Shown one piece after another: positions 1-5,730 of a stretch of 8,437 nucleotides of DNA. Source of the DNA: Deltaproteobacteria bacterium (GTDB lineage Bacteria; Desulfobacterota; DSM-4660; Desulfatiglandales; B25-G16). The stretch covers positions 1-8,437 of the forward strand of contig QMLW01000056.1 in NCBI GenBank assembly GCA_003646935.1, read 5' to 3'. The position numbers and the translations under genes were made by a program. The notes under the pieces are model-generated. The model worked only from the letters and a program-made list of their open reading frames with translations. It searched no databases and was not told the DNA's origin. Position 1 is the first letter of the stretch. Each line of letters opens with the position of its first letter.

Positions 1-1
1 G

Positions 2-436
2 CCCAGAGATGTGGAATCACGGGTAAACGAGATAGGTAATGTCTTCGTCTATGACATAGACGACCTAAAGGGGATCGTTGATGACAACAAAACCAAGAGA
101 CAGGCCGAGGCAGTAAAGGCCGAACGGATGGTAGATGAAGAGGTTATCAAGTTCAGCAGATGGCTCAGGACGCTCGACGTAGTCCCCACGATAGTAGAAC
201 TGCAGGATAAAGGGGAGAAGATATATCAAGGGGAGCTAAAAAAAACCTTGTCCAGCCTCAAAGGCCTCACTCCAGCGCAGAGAAAGGGCATCGAAAACCT
301 TGCCCTATCGATTACCAAGAAGCTCTTAAACGATCCCATCGTCTTTCTCAAGAGGAAAGGCGAGAGAAATTCCCGGGACCTTTACTTGGATATCGCCCGA
401 AAGCTGTTTAATCTCGATGACGATGCAGGCGAGTAG
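2..436 (+). CDS. hemA: Glutamyl-tRNA reductase, C-terminal part (5' end outside window)
   Basis: This is the C-terminal third of glutamyl-tRNA reductase, which reduces glutamyl-tRNA(Glu) with NADPH to glutamate-1-semialdehyde, the first committed step of tetrapyrrole synthesis by the C5 route. The frame is open from base 2. It begins with the family's PRD motif and continues through the VYDIDDL segment at the end of the NADP-binding domain. The rest, about 115 residues, is the helical dimerisation domain with the usual landmarks: a KRQAEA-type linker helix, the FSRWLRTLDVVPTI region and a terminal LNDPIVFLK helix. The GTG at 11 is an internal valine codon, not a start. The stop at 434-436 lies 6 bases before the MoaE-like gene, so the two are probably co-transcribed. 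In many bacteria hemC follows hemA; it does not here. Identification is firm; only the 5' part is unseen. Confidence 0.95.
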   Translation, partial: PRDVESRVNEIGNVFVYDIDDLKGIVDDNKTKRQAEAVKAERMVDEEVIKFSRWLRTLDVVPTIVELQDKGEKIYQGELKKTLSSLKGLTPAQRKGIENLALSITKKLLNDPIVFLKRKGERNSRDLYLDIARKLFNLDDDAGE

Positions 437-442
437 GTTAGC

Positions 443-841
443 ATGCGATGGCAACTCACGGATCTTCAGCGGTTACGTACCATGAACCTCAATACCATGA
501 TCGAGAACATTAAGGCTCATCCCGACTATCGCAATGTGGGCATGATCGCCAGCCATCTTGGGATGGTTAGGTCATTTTCCAGAGACGGAGGCACCGTTTC
601 AGGGATGGATGTGCACTTTGATGAGCGGAAGATCGAGGATATCATCAAAGATATCAAATCAAGGCCTGGAATCGTTGAGATCCTCATTGAAACAAACAGG
701 GGTCACCTCGCGGTTGGCGATGAGATTGTGGCCGTGGTAGTGGCCGGTGATATCAGAGACAACGTGTTCCCCGCCCTTTTTGATGCGGTGAACCGATTAA
801 AGACGGAGGCTTCCACGGAAACGGAATTCATCATTGAGTAA
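443..841 (+). CDS. MoaE-like protein (molybdopterin synthase large-subunit fold), active site incomplete
   Basis: A 132-residue protein with the layout of MoaE, the large subunit of molybdopterin synthase, which normally puts dithiolene sulfur into precursor Z together with MoaD. Visible family features are IKAHPDYRNVG (about 23-33), a GMVRS segment (40-44) where MoaE has GTVR, the ETNRGHLAVGDEIV stretch (83-96) and a C-terminal helix ending in RLK (118-120). Lys120 aligns with the first catalytic lysine of MoaE. The second one, in the conserved (I/F)WK(K/R)E tail, is absent: the tail here is TEASTETEFIIE. Residues 1-16 extend beyond the usual MoaE start; Met14 (482) and Met19 (497) are alternative starts. 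The 443 start was kept because it sits 6 bases after the hemA stop with a weak TAGG in front. No MoaD-like gene is visible. It may be a divergent MoaE or a relative with another role. Confidence 0.7.
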   Translation: MRWQLTDLQRLRTMNLNTMIENIKAHPDYRNVGMIASHLGMVRSFSRDGGTVSGMDVHFDERKIEDIIKDIKSRPGIVEILIETNRGHLAVGDEIVAVVVAGDIRDNVFPALFDAVNRLKTEASTETEFIIE

Positions 842-895
842 AGTTTTTACCCCATGCCTTACGCCTAAAGCCCAGGGCCTTTTACTTATATAACC

Positions 896-901
896 AGGAG
901 G
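896..901 (+). promoter_or_regulatory. Strong Shine-Dalgarno for first glycosyltransferase; start ambiguous
   Basis: AGGAGG is a full-strength ribosome binding site. It stands only 1 base before the ATG at 903 and 13 bases before the in-frame ATG at 915. Neither distance is ideal, so the true start of this glycosyltransferase could be either codon; the difference is 4 residues. A TATATA at 887-892 could be a -10 box, but no convincing -35 box precedes it. Confidence 0.6.
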
Positions 902-902
902 C

Positions 903-2195
903 ATGAGACAGGCTATGGTCATATTTCCTCAAAATCCCTCATATCACATCAAGAACATAGGGTTTGTCTCCACGCGGATTGCCGGTACGGATGGCGTTTC
1001 TCTGGAAATACAGAAGTGGGCAGAGGTCCTAGAGAGAAACAGGTATGAGTGTTTCTATTTCGCCGGGGAACTGGACCGGGCGAAAGAGAAGTCATTGCTG
1101 GTTGAAGAAGCATACTTTGACCATCCTCTGATCCAGGAAATCAACGATGAAGTGTTCGGAAAGAGATCTCGAAAAAGGGAGACTTCAGGGGCCGTCCAAG
1201 AGATAAAGAATAGATTAAAGGCGGCGTTATACGAGTTTGCCGAACAATTCGATATCCACTTGATCATTCCTGAAAACGCCCTCTCCATACCCATGAACAT
1301 CCCCCTGGGGATTGCGCTCAGCGAATTTATCGCTGAAACGGGCATTCCCACCATCGCCCATCATCATGACTTCTTTTGGGAACGGCCCCGGTTCCTCATC
1401 AACGCCTGCATGGATTACCTCAACATGGCGTTTCCCCCGTACCTTCCCTCAATCAAACACGTGGTGATAAACTCCCTGGCATCAGAACAGCTGAGCTTCA
1501 GAAGGGGCATCTCAAATTCCATAGTGCCCAATGTGTTGGACTTCGCCAACGAGCCGCCCCCCCTTGATGATTATTGCACTGATTTGCGGGAGCGCATCGG
1601 GCTGCACGATGGCGACCTTTTTATCCTCCAGCCAACAAGGGTTGTGCCCCGAAAGTGGATTGAGCGCTCCATTGAGATCGTCAGAAACTTGAACCTCTCC
1701 AATCCGGTGCTCGTTATCTCCCATGCCCTGGACGATGAGGGCACCGATTACTATTTACGAGTGAGGGATTACAGCGAGAGCATGGGCGTAAAGCTTCTGA
1801 CTATTGATCATTTGATTTCATCCATGAGATGCCTCGGTGCTGACGGGGGTAAACTGTATCGTACTGCGGATCTCTATCAGAACGCCGACCTCGTCACCTA
1901 TCCCAGCGGATATGAGGGGTTTGGGAATGCATTTCTCGAGACGATTTATTATCGAAAACCCATAGTCGTAAATCGATATTCCATCTACATAGCCGACATT
2001 GAGCCGGTCGGTTTCGATGTAATCGTTCTTGATGGCTTTGTCTCCTCACAGGTTATTGCGGGGATTACAAACGTACTGAATAATGACGACCGAAGGCAGG
2101 CAATGGTCGAGCATAACTACCAGATAGGCAAGCGGTATTTTTCCTATGAGGTGCTGGAAGAGAAACTGATGCATCTCATTCGTACCTTTGAATAA
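903..2195 (+). CDS. Glycosyltransferase, family 4 (GT-B fold, retaining)
   Basis: A 430-residue cytoplasmic glycosyltransferase with no signal peptide or membrane segment, about the usual GT4 length. The N-terminal acceptor domain starts with GFVSTRIAGTDGVSLE (20-35), the glycine-rich loop of GT-B enzymes, and carries a histidine-rich HHHDFFWE stretch (153-160). The linker leads to IVPNVLDF (207-214) and the nucleotide-sugar domain. There LQPTRVVPRK (242-251) supplies the Arg and Lys that hold the donor phosphates, and EGFGNAFLE (338-346) is the E-x7-E signature of GT4. The C-terminal NRYSIYIADIEP and YFSYEVL segments recall, from memory, glycosyltransferases of the mannosylglucosylglycerate synthase type, which make a compatible solute. 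Substrate cannot be fixed from sequence. The next gene begins 10 bases after the stop, or overlaps it by 8 if the TTG at 2188 is used. The pair is almost certainly co-expressed. Confidence 0.88.
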   Translation: MRQAMVIFPQNPSYHIKNIGFVSTRIAGTDGVSLEIQKWAEVLERNRYECFYFAGELDRAKEKSLLVEEAYFDHPLIQEINDEVFGKRSRKRETSGAVQEIKNRLKAALYEFAEQFDIHLIIPENALSIPMNIPLGIALSEFIAETGIPTIAHHHDFFWERPRFLINACMDYLNMAFPPYLPSIKHVVINSLASEQLSFRRGISNSIVPNVLDFANEPPPLDDYCTDLRERIGLHDGDLFILQPTRVVPRKWIERSIEIVRNLNLSNPVLVISHALDDEGTDYYLRVRDYSESMGVKLLTIDHLISSMRCLGADGGKLYRTADLYQNADLVTYPSGYEGFGNAFLETIYYRKPIVVNRYSIYIADIEPVGFDVIVLDGFVSSQVIAGITNVLNNDDRRQAMVEHNYQIGKRYFSYEVLEEKLMHLIRTFE

Positions 2196-2205
2196 ACGGG
2201 CGTAT

Positions 2206-3435
2206 ATGAAGCACTACATCATAGCCCTGCTGCACTATTCCTGCCCCCCCATTGTGGGGGGTGTTGAGGAAATCATTCGGCAGCATGCTTCTCTTTTTAC
2301 CCGCTATAAGCACATGGTGAAACTATTCGCTGGCGATGGCGAGCTATTTACCGACGAATACGATATAGAGATCAACGCGCTCCTGGGTTCTCGCAATCCA
2401 AAGATCCTTGGCATTCACAAGGGCCTGCCTCAAAGCTCTCATGAATTGGAATCCCTCTCTGATGACCTATATCGCTACCTCAGGCAGGCCTTACGATCAT
2501 TCGATGTTCTCATCGCCCACAATGTTCTAACCATGCACTACAATCTCCCCCTTACCATGGCAGTCCATAAACTCGCGAATACCGGAACCATCCGGGTGGT
2601 AAGCTGGAACCATGACTCACCCTATTACTACCCCCGTCCCCCCGTTAATCTCGATATCGAGCAATGGGACATTCTAAAAACCTATAATCCCGCCATTTCC
2701 TATGTCACCATTTCCGAGCAGAGAAAGGTAGAATTTCAAGGGTTATATGGCGTTGAGGGCATTGAGGTTATTCCTGATGGAATCGACCCTTTCCCTCTCT
2801 TCTATCTCGACCCCAAAACCGTAAAACTCATTACCGAAGAGAATCTCTTTGATGCGGATCTCTTGATGATCCAACCCTCTAGATTGCATCCCAGGAAAAA
2901 CATCGAGCTTTCGATTCGCGTGGTAAGGGCATTGCACGATAAGGGGCTCAAGGCGAGGTTGTTGTTGACGGGGGCATTCGACCCCCACGAGAAGAAGACC
3001 GTTGGGTATTACAATAGATTGAGAAATCTCAGTCAACAATTGAACGTGGAACGGGACATTGTAATCGCAGCGGAATATTATTCCGAGGACGGAAAGGAAT
3101 TATCATGTGAAAAGGACGTGGTACGGGATCTCTATCTTATCGCCGATCTCCTGTTCATGCCCAGTCTTCAAGAGGGATTCGGCATACCGCTCCTTGAGGC
3201 GGGTCTGCTACGGGTGCCTATTTTCTGCTCAGACATCCACTCCTTTCGGGAGGTTTGCGAGGAAAATGCTCAATACTTCTCGCTGAAAGACTCGCCTTCA
3301 GAGATCGCCGACACGATCATCGCATTTATAAACAAGCTCAGCTCCCACAGGATGGCCCACCATATCAAGGAATATTATCTCTGGGACAAGATCTACCACA
3401 AGATCCTCCTCCCATTTCTTCAAAGGATTATCTGA
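2206..3435 (+). CDS. Second glycosyltransferase, family 4 (GT-B fold)
   Basis: A 409-residue cytoplasmic glycosyltransferase. It opens with IIALLHYSCPPIVGGVEEII (5-24), the typical first strand and GGVE loop of GT4 enzymes, so the ATG at 2206 is preferred over the in-frame TTG at 2188. An acceptor-domain WNHDSPYYY stretch (134-142) may touch the acceptor sugar. VIPDGID (188-194) leads into the donor domain, with IQPSRLHPRKN (222-232) providing the phosphate-binding Arg and Lys and EGFGIPLLE (323-331) the E-x7-E signature. The C-terminus (LWDKIYHKILLPFL) is of normal type, so the gene looks complete. It differs clearly from the preceding glycosyltransferase and is not a recent duplicate. It probably adds the next or previous sugar in the same product. 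Its last 16 bases overlap, in the opposite direction, a truncated VapC reading frame, so a rearrangement joint lies just behind its stop. Donor and acceptor are unknown. Confidence 0.88.
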   Translation: MKHYIIALLHYSCPPIVGGVEEIIRQHASLFTRYKHMVKLFAGDGELFTDEYDIEINALLGSRNPKILGIHKGLPQSSHELESLSDDLYRYLRQALRSFDVLIAHNVLTMHYNLPLTMAVHKLANTGTIRVVSWNHDSPYYYPRPPVNLDIEQWDILKTYNPAISYVTISEQRKVEFQGLYGVEGIEVIPDGIDPFPLFYLDPKTVKLITEENLFDADLLMIQPSRLHPRKNIELSIRVVRALHDKGLKARLLLTGAFDPHEKKTVGYYNRLRNLSQQLNVERDIVIAAEYYSEDGKELSCEKDVVRDLYLIADLLFMPSLQEGFGIPLLEAGLLRVPIFCSDIHSFREVCEENAQYFSLKDSPSEIADTIIAFINKLSSHRMAHHIKEYYLWDKIYHKILLPFLQRII

Positions 3436-3545
3436 ATAATTTTTCCCGACTTTGCACGTTGAAGCCAGGGCAAAGCCCGAATGTGCATTGGGTGAGGCTC
3501 AACAATGGCAGCCACAAGGACGGATGTATCGAATAGAGCTTTCAT
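3420..3545 (-). pseudogene. Truncated VapC-type PIN-domain toxin (remnant)
   Basis: Reading leftwards, an ATG at 3545-3543 overlaps the antitoxin's TGA in an ATGA arrangement, the classical translational coupling of an antitoxin-toxin pair. The 41 codons begin MKALFDTSVLVAAIVEPHPM. This is the first strand and helix of a VapC PIN domain, with the first catalytic aspartate at position 6 (FDTSVLV). The resemblance continues through RALPWLQRAKSGK (23-35). The frame then runs into the reverse complement of the glycosyltransferase's last codons and stops at 3420-3422. A complete VapC has about 130-140 residues with three or four acidic active-site residues; only the first is left here, so no RNase activity is expected. 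The break lies at about 3436-3441. The copy is undecayed up to the break, which suggests a fairly recent deletion or rearrangement. Confidence 0.8.
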
Positions 3546-3805
3546 TTTCTCCTACCGGAACCTACTTTTTCCAAACGTCCTTGACGATTAACCTGGATGG
3601 CTCCCACAATATCCCCTGTGGCAGTGCCTGAAAATACCAATACGCCATTTTTGACCACCACGTGTGGTCCTTCACCTACTGGCTCTATAAGAATTCTTTG
3701 ATCAGCTTGTTCTATCTGCAACACCGCACCGGCTTTTAGGCCTAAATCATCACGAAAACGCTTCGGTATAACAATCCGACCGAACTTGTCTAATGTTGTC
3801 TCCAT
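3542..3805 (-). CDS. AbrB/MazE-type DNA-binding antitoxin (VapB-like)
   Basis: An 87-residue protein with an N-terminal swapped-hairpin (SpoVT-AbrB) domain: METTLDKFGRIVIPKRFRDD (1-20) followed by LGLKAGAVLQIE (21-32) is the standard AbrB/MazE/VapB signature. The C-terminal half (about 45-87, with VLVFSGTATGDI at 55-66) is the toxin-binding type tail seen in antitoxins paired with PIN toxins. The start is backed by GGAG (3813-3816) 7 bases ahead. The stop overlaps the ATG of a truncated VapC, so this antitoxin has lost its cognate toxin. Such proteins usually repress their own promoter; a good promoter with two TGGCAA repeats lies directly upstream. It looks intact and may survive as a solitary regulator or may neutralise a related toxin elsewhere. 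The family call is firm; its present role is inference. Confidence 0.9.
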   Translation of the reverse strand: METTLDKFGRIVIPKRFRDDLGLKAGAVLQIEQADQRILIEPVGEGPHVVVKNGVLVFSGTATGDIVGAIQVNRQGRLEKVGSGRRK

Positions 3806-3822
3806 AGCAAATCTCCATTTTT

Positions 3823-3855
3823 TGGCAATATATCATGACAAATGGCAAATATCAA
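3823..3855 (-). promoter_or_regulatory. Promoter and probable autoregulatory operator of the antitoxin gene
   Basis: On the minus strand TTGATA (3855-3850) and TATATT (3832-3827) form -35 and -10 boxes, each 5 of 6 to the sigma-70 consensus, with an exact 17-base spacer. The predicted start of transcription at about 3820 leaves a short leader containing the GGAG at 3816-3813. The plus-strand sequence TGGCAA occurs at 3823 and again at 3843, exactly 20 bases apart, so both copies face the same side of the helix; one overlaps the -10 box and the other lies in the spacer. This is what a self-repressing AbrB-type antitoxin would need. The boxes are seen directly; operator function is inferred. 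Confidence 0.6.
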
Positions 3856-4007
3856 CCCCAAAAATGCTGTGATTTACCAGACATCCAGTGTTTCCCTTCA
3901 TAATTATTGTAAAACACCTCCGTTCTCAAAGAATAGTTTCTTTCATGTACCCCCTGAATCGAAGCACTGGTTTCATCTACGAGATTGGGGCTATGTGAGA
4001 AAAAATA
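3856..4007. other. Gene-free AT-rich stretch between divergent antitoxin and Usp remnant
   Basis: Together with the antitoxin promoter, the Usp remnant and 4101-4333, this belongs to a 528-base strip (3806-4333) without an intact gene. No credible coding frame is present: the open frames on either strand here lack ribosome sites and family features. A TTGTAA at about 3907-3912 followed 16 bases later by AAGAAT could be a weak plus-strand promoter for the former Usp gene. A small AAAGAA/TTCTTT inverted pair lies nearby at about 3926-3941. Confidence 0.4.
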
Positions 4008-4100
4008 ATGAGCCATACAAGATATAAGAAGATCCTTTTTTGCACCGATTTCTCCGAAAATGCAGACCATGCTTCTTCTTTTTGTCAAACCTTCCCTTAG
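4008..4100 (+). pseudogene. Universal stress protein (UspA family), N-terminal remnant
   Basis: A 30-codon frame starts at an ATG (4008) and stops at TAG (4098-4100). It begins MSHTRYKKILFCTDFSENAD and then HA (positions 21-22). KKILFCTDFSENADHA is the typical first strand and start of helix 1 of UspA proteins, including the conserved Asp (here D14) that contacts ATP in nucleotide-binding members. After HA the likeness is lost and the frame closes. A working Usp has about 140-160 residues with a C-terminal G-2x-G-9x-G(S/T) loop; nothing like that loop is found downstream. A shifted frame (to about 4137) can be read a little further but shows at best a faint likeness. The piece is therefore a truncated, decaying gene. 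It lacks a good ribosome site, the nearest purine run being GAGA around 3997. Confidence 0.7.
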
Positions 4101-4333
4101 CTAATAATAATCAACTACCCTGCAACGAGCACTAAAAAGCACCTTTCAAAGGATAGAAATACTACATATTGTAAGAAAATAGCAAAAATTTACTATATTT
4201 TGTAATTTTGTGTTTGACATTTGCGTTTTTATCTTTTTAACTAAGACGAAAATCGCGTACCATCTCCACTGTGGTTTAGATACATCTCCGTTGGGAAGAT
4301 TATAAAACAAGAAAACCGCAGAGAAACCGCACT
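4101..4333. other. AT-rich upstream region of the 4334 gene, with candidate promoter elements
   Basis: No coding frame is supported here. A perfect -35 box TTGACA stands at 4214-4219, but the hexamer 17 bases on (TTAACT) is a poor -10. A better -10, TATAAA at 4301-4306, lacks a -35 at the right distance. A third pair is TTGTAA (4169-4174) with TACTAT (4191-4196), 16 bases apart. Repeats are present: CATCTCC at 4261 and 4283 (22 bases apart) and AAACCGCA at 4313 and 4324 (11 bases apart, one helical turn), the latter directly before the GTG start. They could be operator half-sites. A CCTTTCAAAGG palindrome lies at 4142-4152. None of these is decisive. Confidence 0.35.
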
Positions 4334-4603
4334 GTGACGAAAGACCTAGTAAAGGACTTCAGCATCGTAGAGCTGAAGCTCGCCATCAAGAGAATCATCC
4401 GCTGCTACATGCATGATCTGGGCAGAAAACCAACCGTAAAGGAGATCGATGCCCATTATCGCAGGGCCATCATTGAATTCCTAGGAGAGCGAACGAGCTG
4501 GCTTCAGAAGGAAAAAGCAGATATTTCCCCACGGCCGGAGGCAGCAGCTAATAGAACGAAAAAGGGCTCCGATGATACCCAGCTCAAACTCCTTAACCTG
4601 TGA
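4334..4603 (+). CDS. Small helical protein of unknown function
   Basis: I do not recognise this 89-residue protein. It starts with GTG; no ATG or TTG is available in frame back to the stop at 4277-4279, and there is only a weak AGAG (4320-4323) in front. The next possible start, Met26, would remove a third of the protein. Residues 9-58 look helical and basic, with a GRKPTVKEIDAHYRRAI stretch (30-46) that could form a helix-turn-helix. That resemblance is only to general shape. The last 30 residues are charged and probably disordered (SPRPEAAANRTKKGSDD). There are no membrane segments and a single cysteine. The stop is 18 bases before a gene with a strong ribosome site, so the two are probably one operon and may act together. 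Codon use looks like that of the neighbours. Confidence 0.65.
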   Translation: MTKDLVKDFSIVELKLAIKRIIRCYMHDLGRKPTVKEIDAHYRRAIIEFLGERTSWLQKEKADISPRPEAAANRTKKGSDDTQLKLLNL

Positions 4604-4612
4604 TTCCCATAA

Positions 4613-4620
4613 GAGGGAGG
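4613..4620 (+). promoter_or_regulatory. Strong ribosome binding site of the Cys/His-rich gene
   Basis: GAGGGAGG at 4613-4620 lies just before the ATG at 4622. The first GAGG (4613-4616) gives a normal 5-base spacing. It fixes the start and suggests strong translation, in contrast to the weakly initiated gene in front of it. Confidence 0.7.
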
Positions 4621-4621
4621 T

Positions 4622-5044
4622 ATGGACAAGCAACAGATCGCCGAAATAATCCGGAGGAGATTGAACCTAGAGGATGAGGATTGGTCCGTTATCGAGAAGA
4701 ATCCCAAGTTCCAACGGCTATTTCAAAACGCTATTGAGGCATCGCGATATCGATTGGTTGCCGAGGTGATTGACTCTGTCGGATGCCATTCAGGGCACGT
4801 GGTTGGGCAGAAACTTATCTTCGATAATTCGGGAAATCTCCTTACGAAAGAAAATCCCGATCGCGTCTGCGCCTTCTTGATGCCTAACATGACCGTTTTG
4901 ATCAATGCCTTTTTTGAAAACCTCATGAACGGGCGAGATCCCAATGAGGTGATGTTCAATACCACGGGATGTTTTGATACCGGCCCTCACTGCGGCGGCT
5001 GGGGACATGTAAAGGTGAGGATGACCGCTGAGCTGAAGTCTTGA
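4622..5044 (+). CDS. Uncharacterised Cys/His-rich protein, resembles TIGR04076 family
   Basis: A 140-residue soluble protein. An N-terminal helical part (1-42) precedes a compact domain (43-136) that starts YRLVAEVIDSVGCHSGHVVG (43-62) and ends TGCFDTGPHCGGWGHVKVRM (115-134). The order of a strand, C-x2-GH-x2-G, a mid-domain cysteine (Cys83), a MPN segment and a terminal cysteine followed by a strand resembles TIGR04076-type domains, known mostly from anaerobes and without assigned function. The four cysteines (55, 83, 117, 124) and nearby histidines (56, 59, 123, 129) are placed as if to bind a metal or an iron-sulfur cluster; that is inference. No redox CxxC or catalytic motif is recognised. 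It is downstream of the small 4334 gene and convergent with the ior operon. The open frame is certain, the family link moderate. Confidence 0.7.
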   Translation: MDKQQIAEIIRRRLNLEDEDWSVIEKNPKFQRLFQNAIEASRYRLVAEVIDSVGCHSGHVVGQKLIFDNSGNLLTKENPDRVCAFLMPNMTVLINAFFENLMNGRDPNEVMFNTTGCFDTGPHCGGWGHVKVRMTAELKS

Positions 5045-5123
5045 TTACCGAAGACGAAACCAGTCTCATCCTGCCCCTCGGAGAACGCTCAGCCCAAGCG
5101 ATGACAAGGAAGGGAAACCTGGA

Positions 5124-5690
5124 TCAACTGTTCAATGCCTTCCTCATTTTTCCAAGCCACTCCTCGCCAAATGCCCTCTGTAAGGCATGTTGGCAAAAAT
5201 CAACAAGGAGTATATTCCGCTCTATACCCCTTGCCATTGCCGATTTACATTCGTGATATCGCTCAAAACGTAAAACCGGCCCTTGAAAGCCCGAGATCGT
5301 AATGGGAAACAGATGGCAGGAGAGGGGTTTAAGGAAATCGATTATACCCTCACGATATGCCCTTTCAATTGCACACTTAGCGATATCTCCATCATAGTAT
5401 ACGAATACGCAATCACGTCTATTTAGGCATCGCGTCCTGTAAACTCCTCCCTTTGTCTCCCAAAATCCCTTCTCGTCTATCTCACGGATATGGTCTCGGG
5501 GTAGATATTGCTTGACGATTGGCAGGGCTTTCTCGATTTGGCCTATTTCAGCCTCTGACAGCACTGCGCTCAGCTCGCTCGTTATGGTGCAGCACGCACC
5601 CTTGCACTGAGTCAGATCACAAACGAATTTAACTCCCGCAATGTCCGGATCGACTAATATACCGTCAATATCAAGAAGATCCTTCCCCAT
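5124..5690 (-). CDS. DUF3109 family protein, cysteine-rich, probable metal binder
   Basis: A 188-residue protein matching the DUF3109 pattern as I remember it: VKFVCDLTQCKGACC (20-34), then CVFVYYDGDIAKCAIERAYREG (split at Cys94 and Cys106), KPLSCHLFPI (121-130), a C at 148 in the ERYHECKSA stretch, and a FGEEWLGKM ending. C24-x4-C29-x3-C33-C34 is the kind of cluster seen in the zinc/iron-chelating YkgJ-type group. Function is unknown; metal or Fe-S binding is inferred. The same frame stays open upstream to 5930, but those 80 residues lie antisense-free inside iorB in another frame and look nothing like the family, so the ATG at 5690-5688 is chosen (a GTG at 5696 is possible). It follows iorB by 40 bases on the same strand, so it is probably the last gene of the ior operon. 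Confidence 0.85.
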   Translation of the reverse strand: MGKDLLDIDGILVDPDIAGVKFVCDLTQCKGACCTITSELSAVLSEAEIGQIEKALPIVKQYLPRDHIREIDEKGFWETKGGVYRTRCLNRRDCVFVYYDGDIAKCAIERAYREGIIDFLKPLSCHLFPITISGFQGPVLRFERYHECKSAMARGIERNILLVDFCQHALQRAFGEEWLGKMRKALNS

Positions 5691-5730
5691 TACCACGAAG
5701 GCCCCGAGAAAAGGGAACGCACCAGCCTGA

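Noticed and set aside
558..740. Open frame of 60 codons on the plus strand
   Set aside because: It lies inside the MoaE-like gene in another frame and has no family features.
870..878. GCCCAGGGC palindrome before a T run, possible terminator
   Set aside because: The stem leaves a one-base loop and cannot form a stable hairpin; the flanking A and T runs do not pair in register.
1055..1354. Open minus-strand frame of 99 codons
   Set aside because: It is antisense to the first glycosyltransferase, with composition typical of a shadow frame.
3255..3536. Plus-strand frame of 93 codons running past the second glycosyltransferase
   Set aside because: Most of it overlaps that gene in another frame and the rest is antisense to the vapC remnant; it has no recognisable domain.
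3842..4088. Opposing open frames of 61 (plus) and 78 (minus) codons in the intergenic strip
   Set aside because: Neither has a ribosome site or a domain; the minus one is antisense to the Usp remnant and the plus one overlaps it in another frame.
4142..4152. CCTTTCAAAGG perfect palindrome
   Set aside because: It is short, occurs in AT-rich sequence, and is not placed at any recognised promoter.
5107..5144. AGGAAGG/CCTTCCT inverted repeat followed by a T-rich run, possible terminator
   Set aside because: The 24-base loop is too large for a 7-base stem, and half of it lies inside DUF3109 coding sequence.
5041..5256. Plus-strand frame of 71 codons starting with TTG next to the Cys/His-rich gene
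   Set aside because: It is mostly antisense to the well-supported DUF3109 gene.
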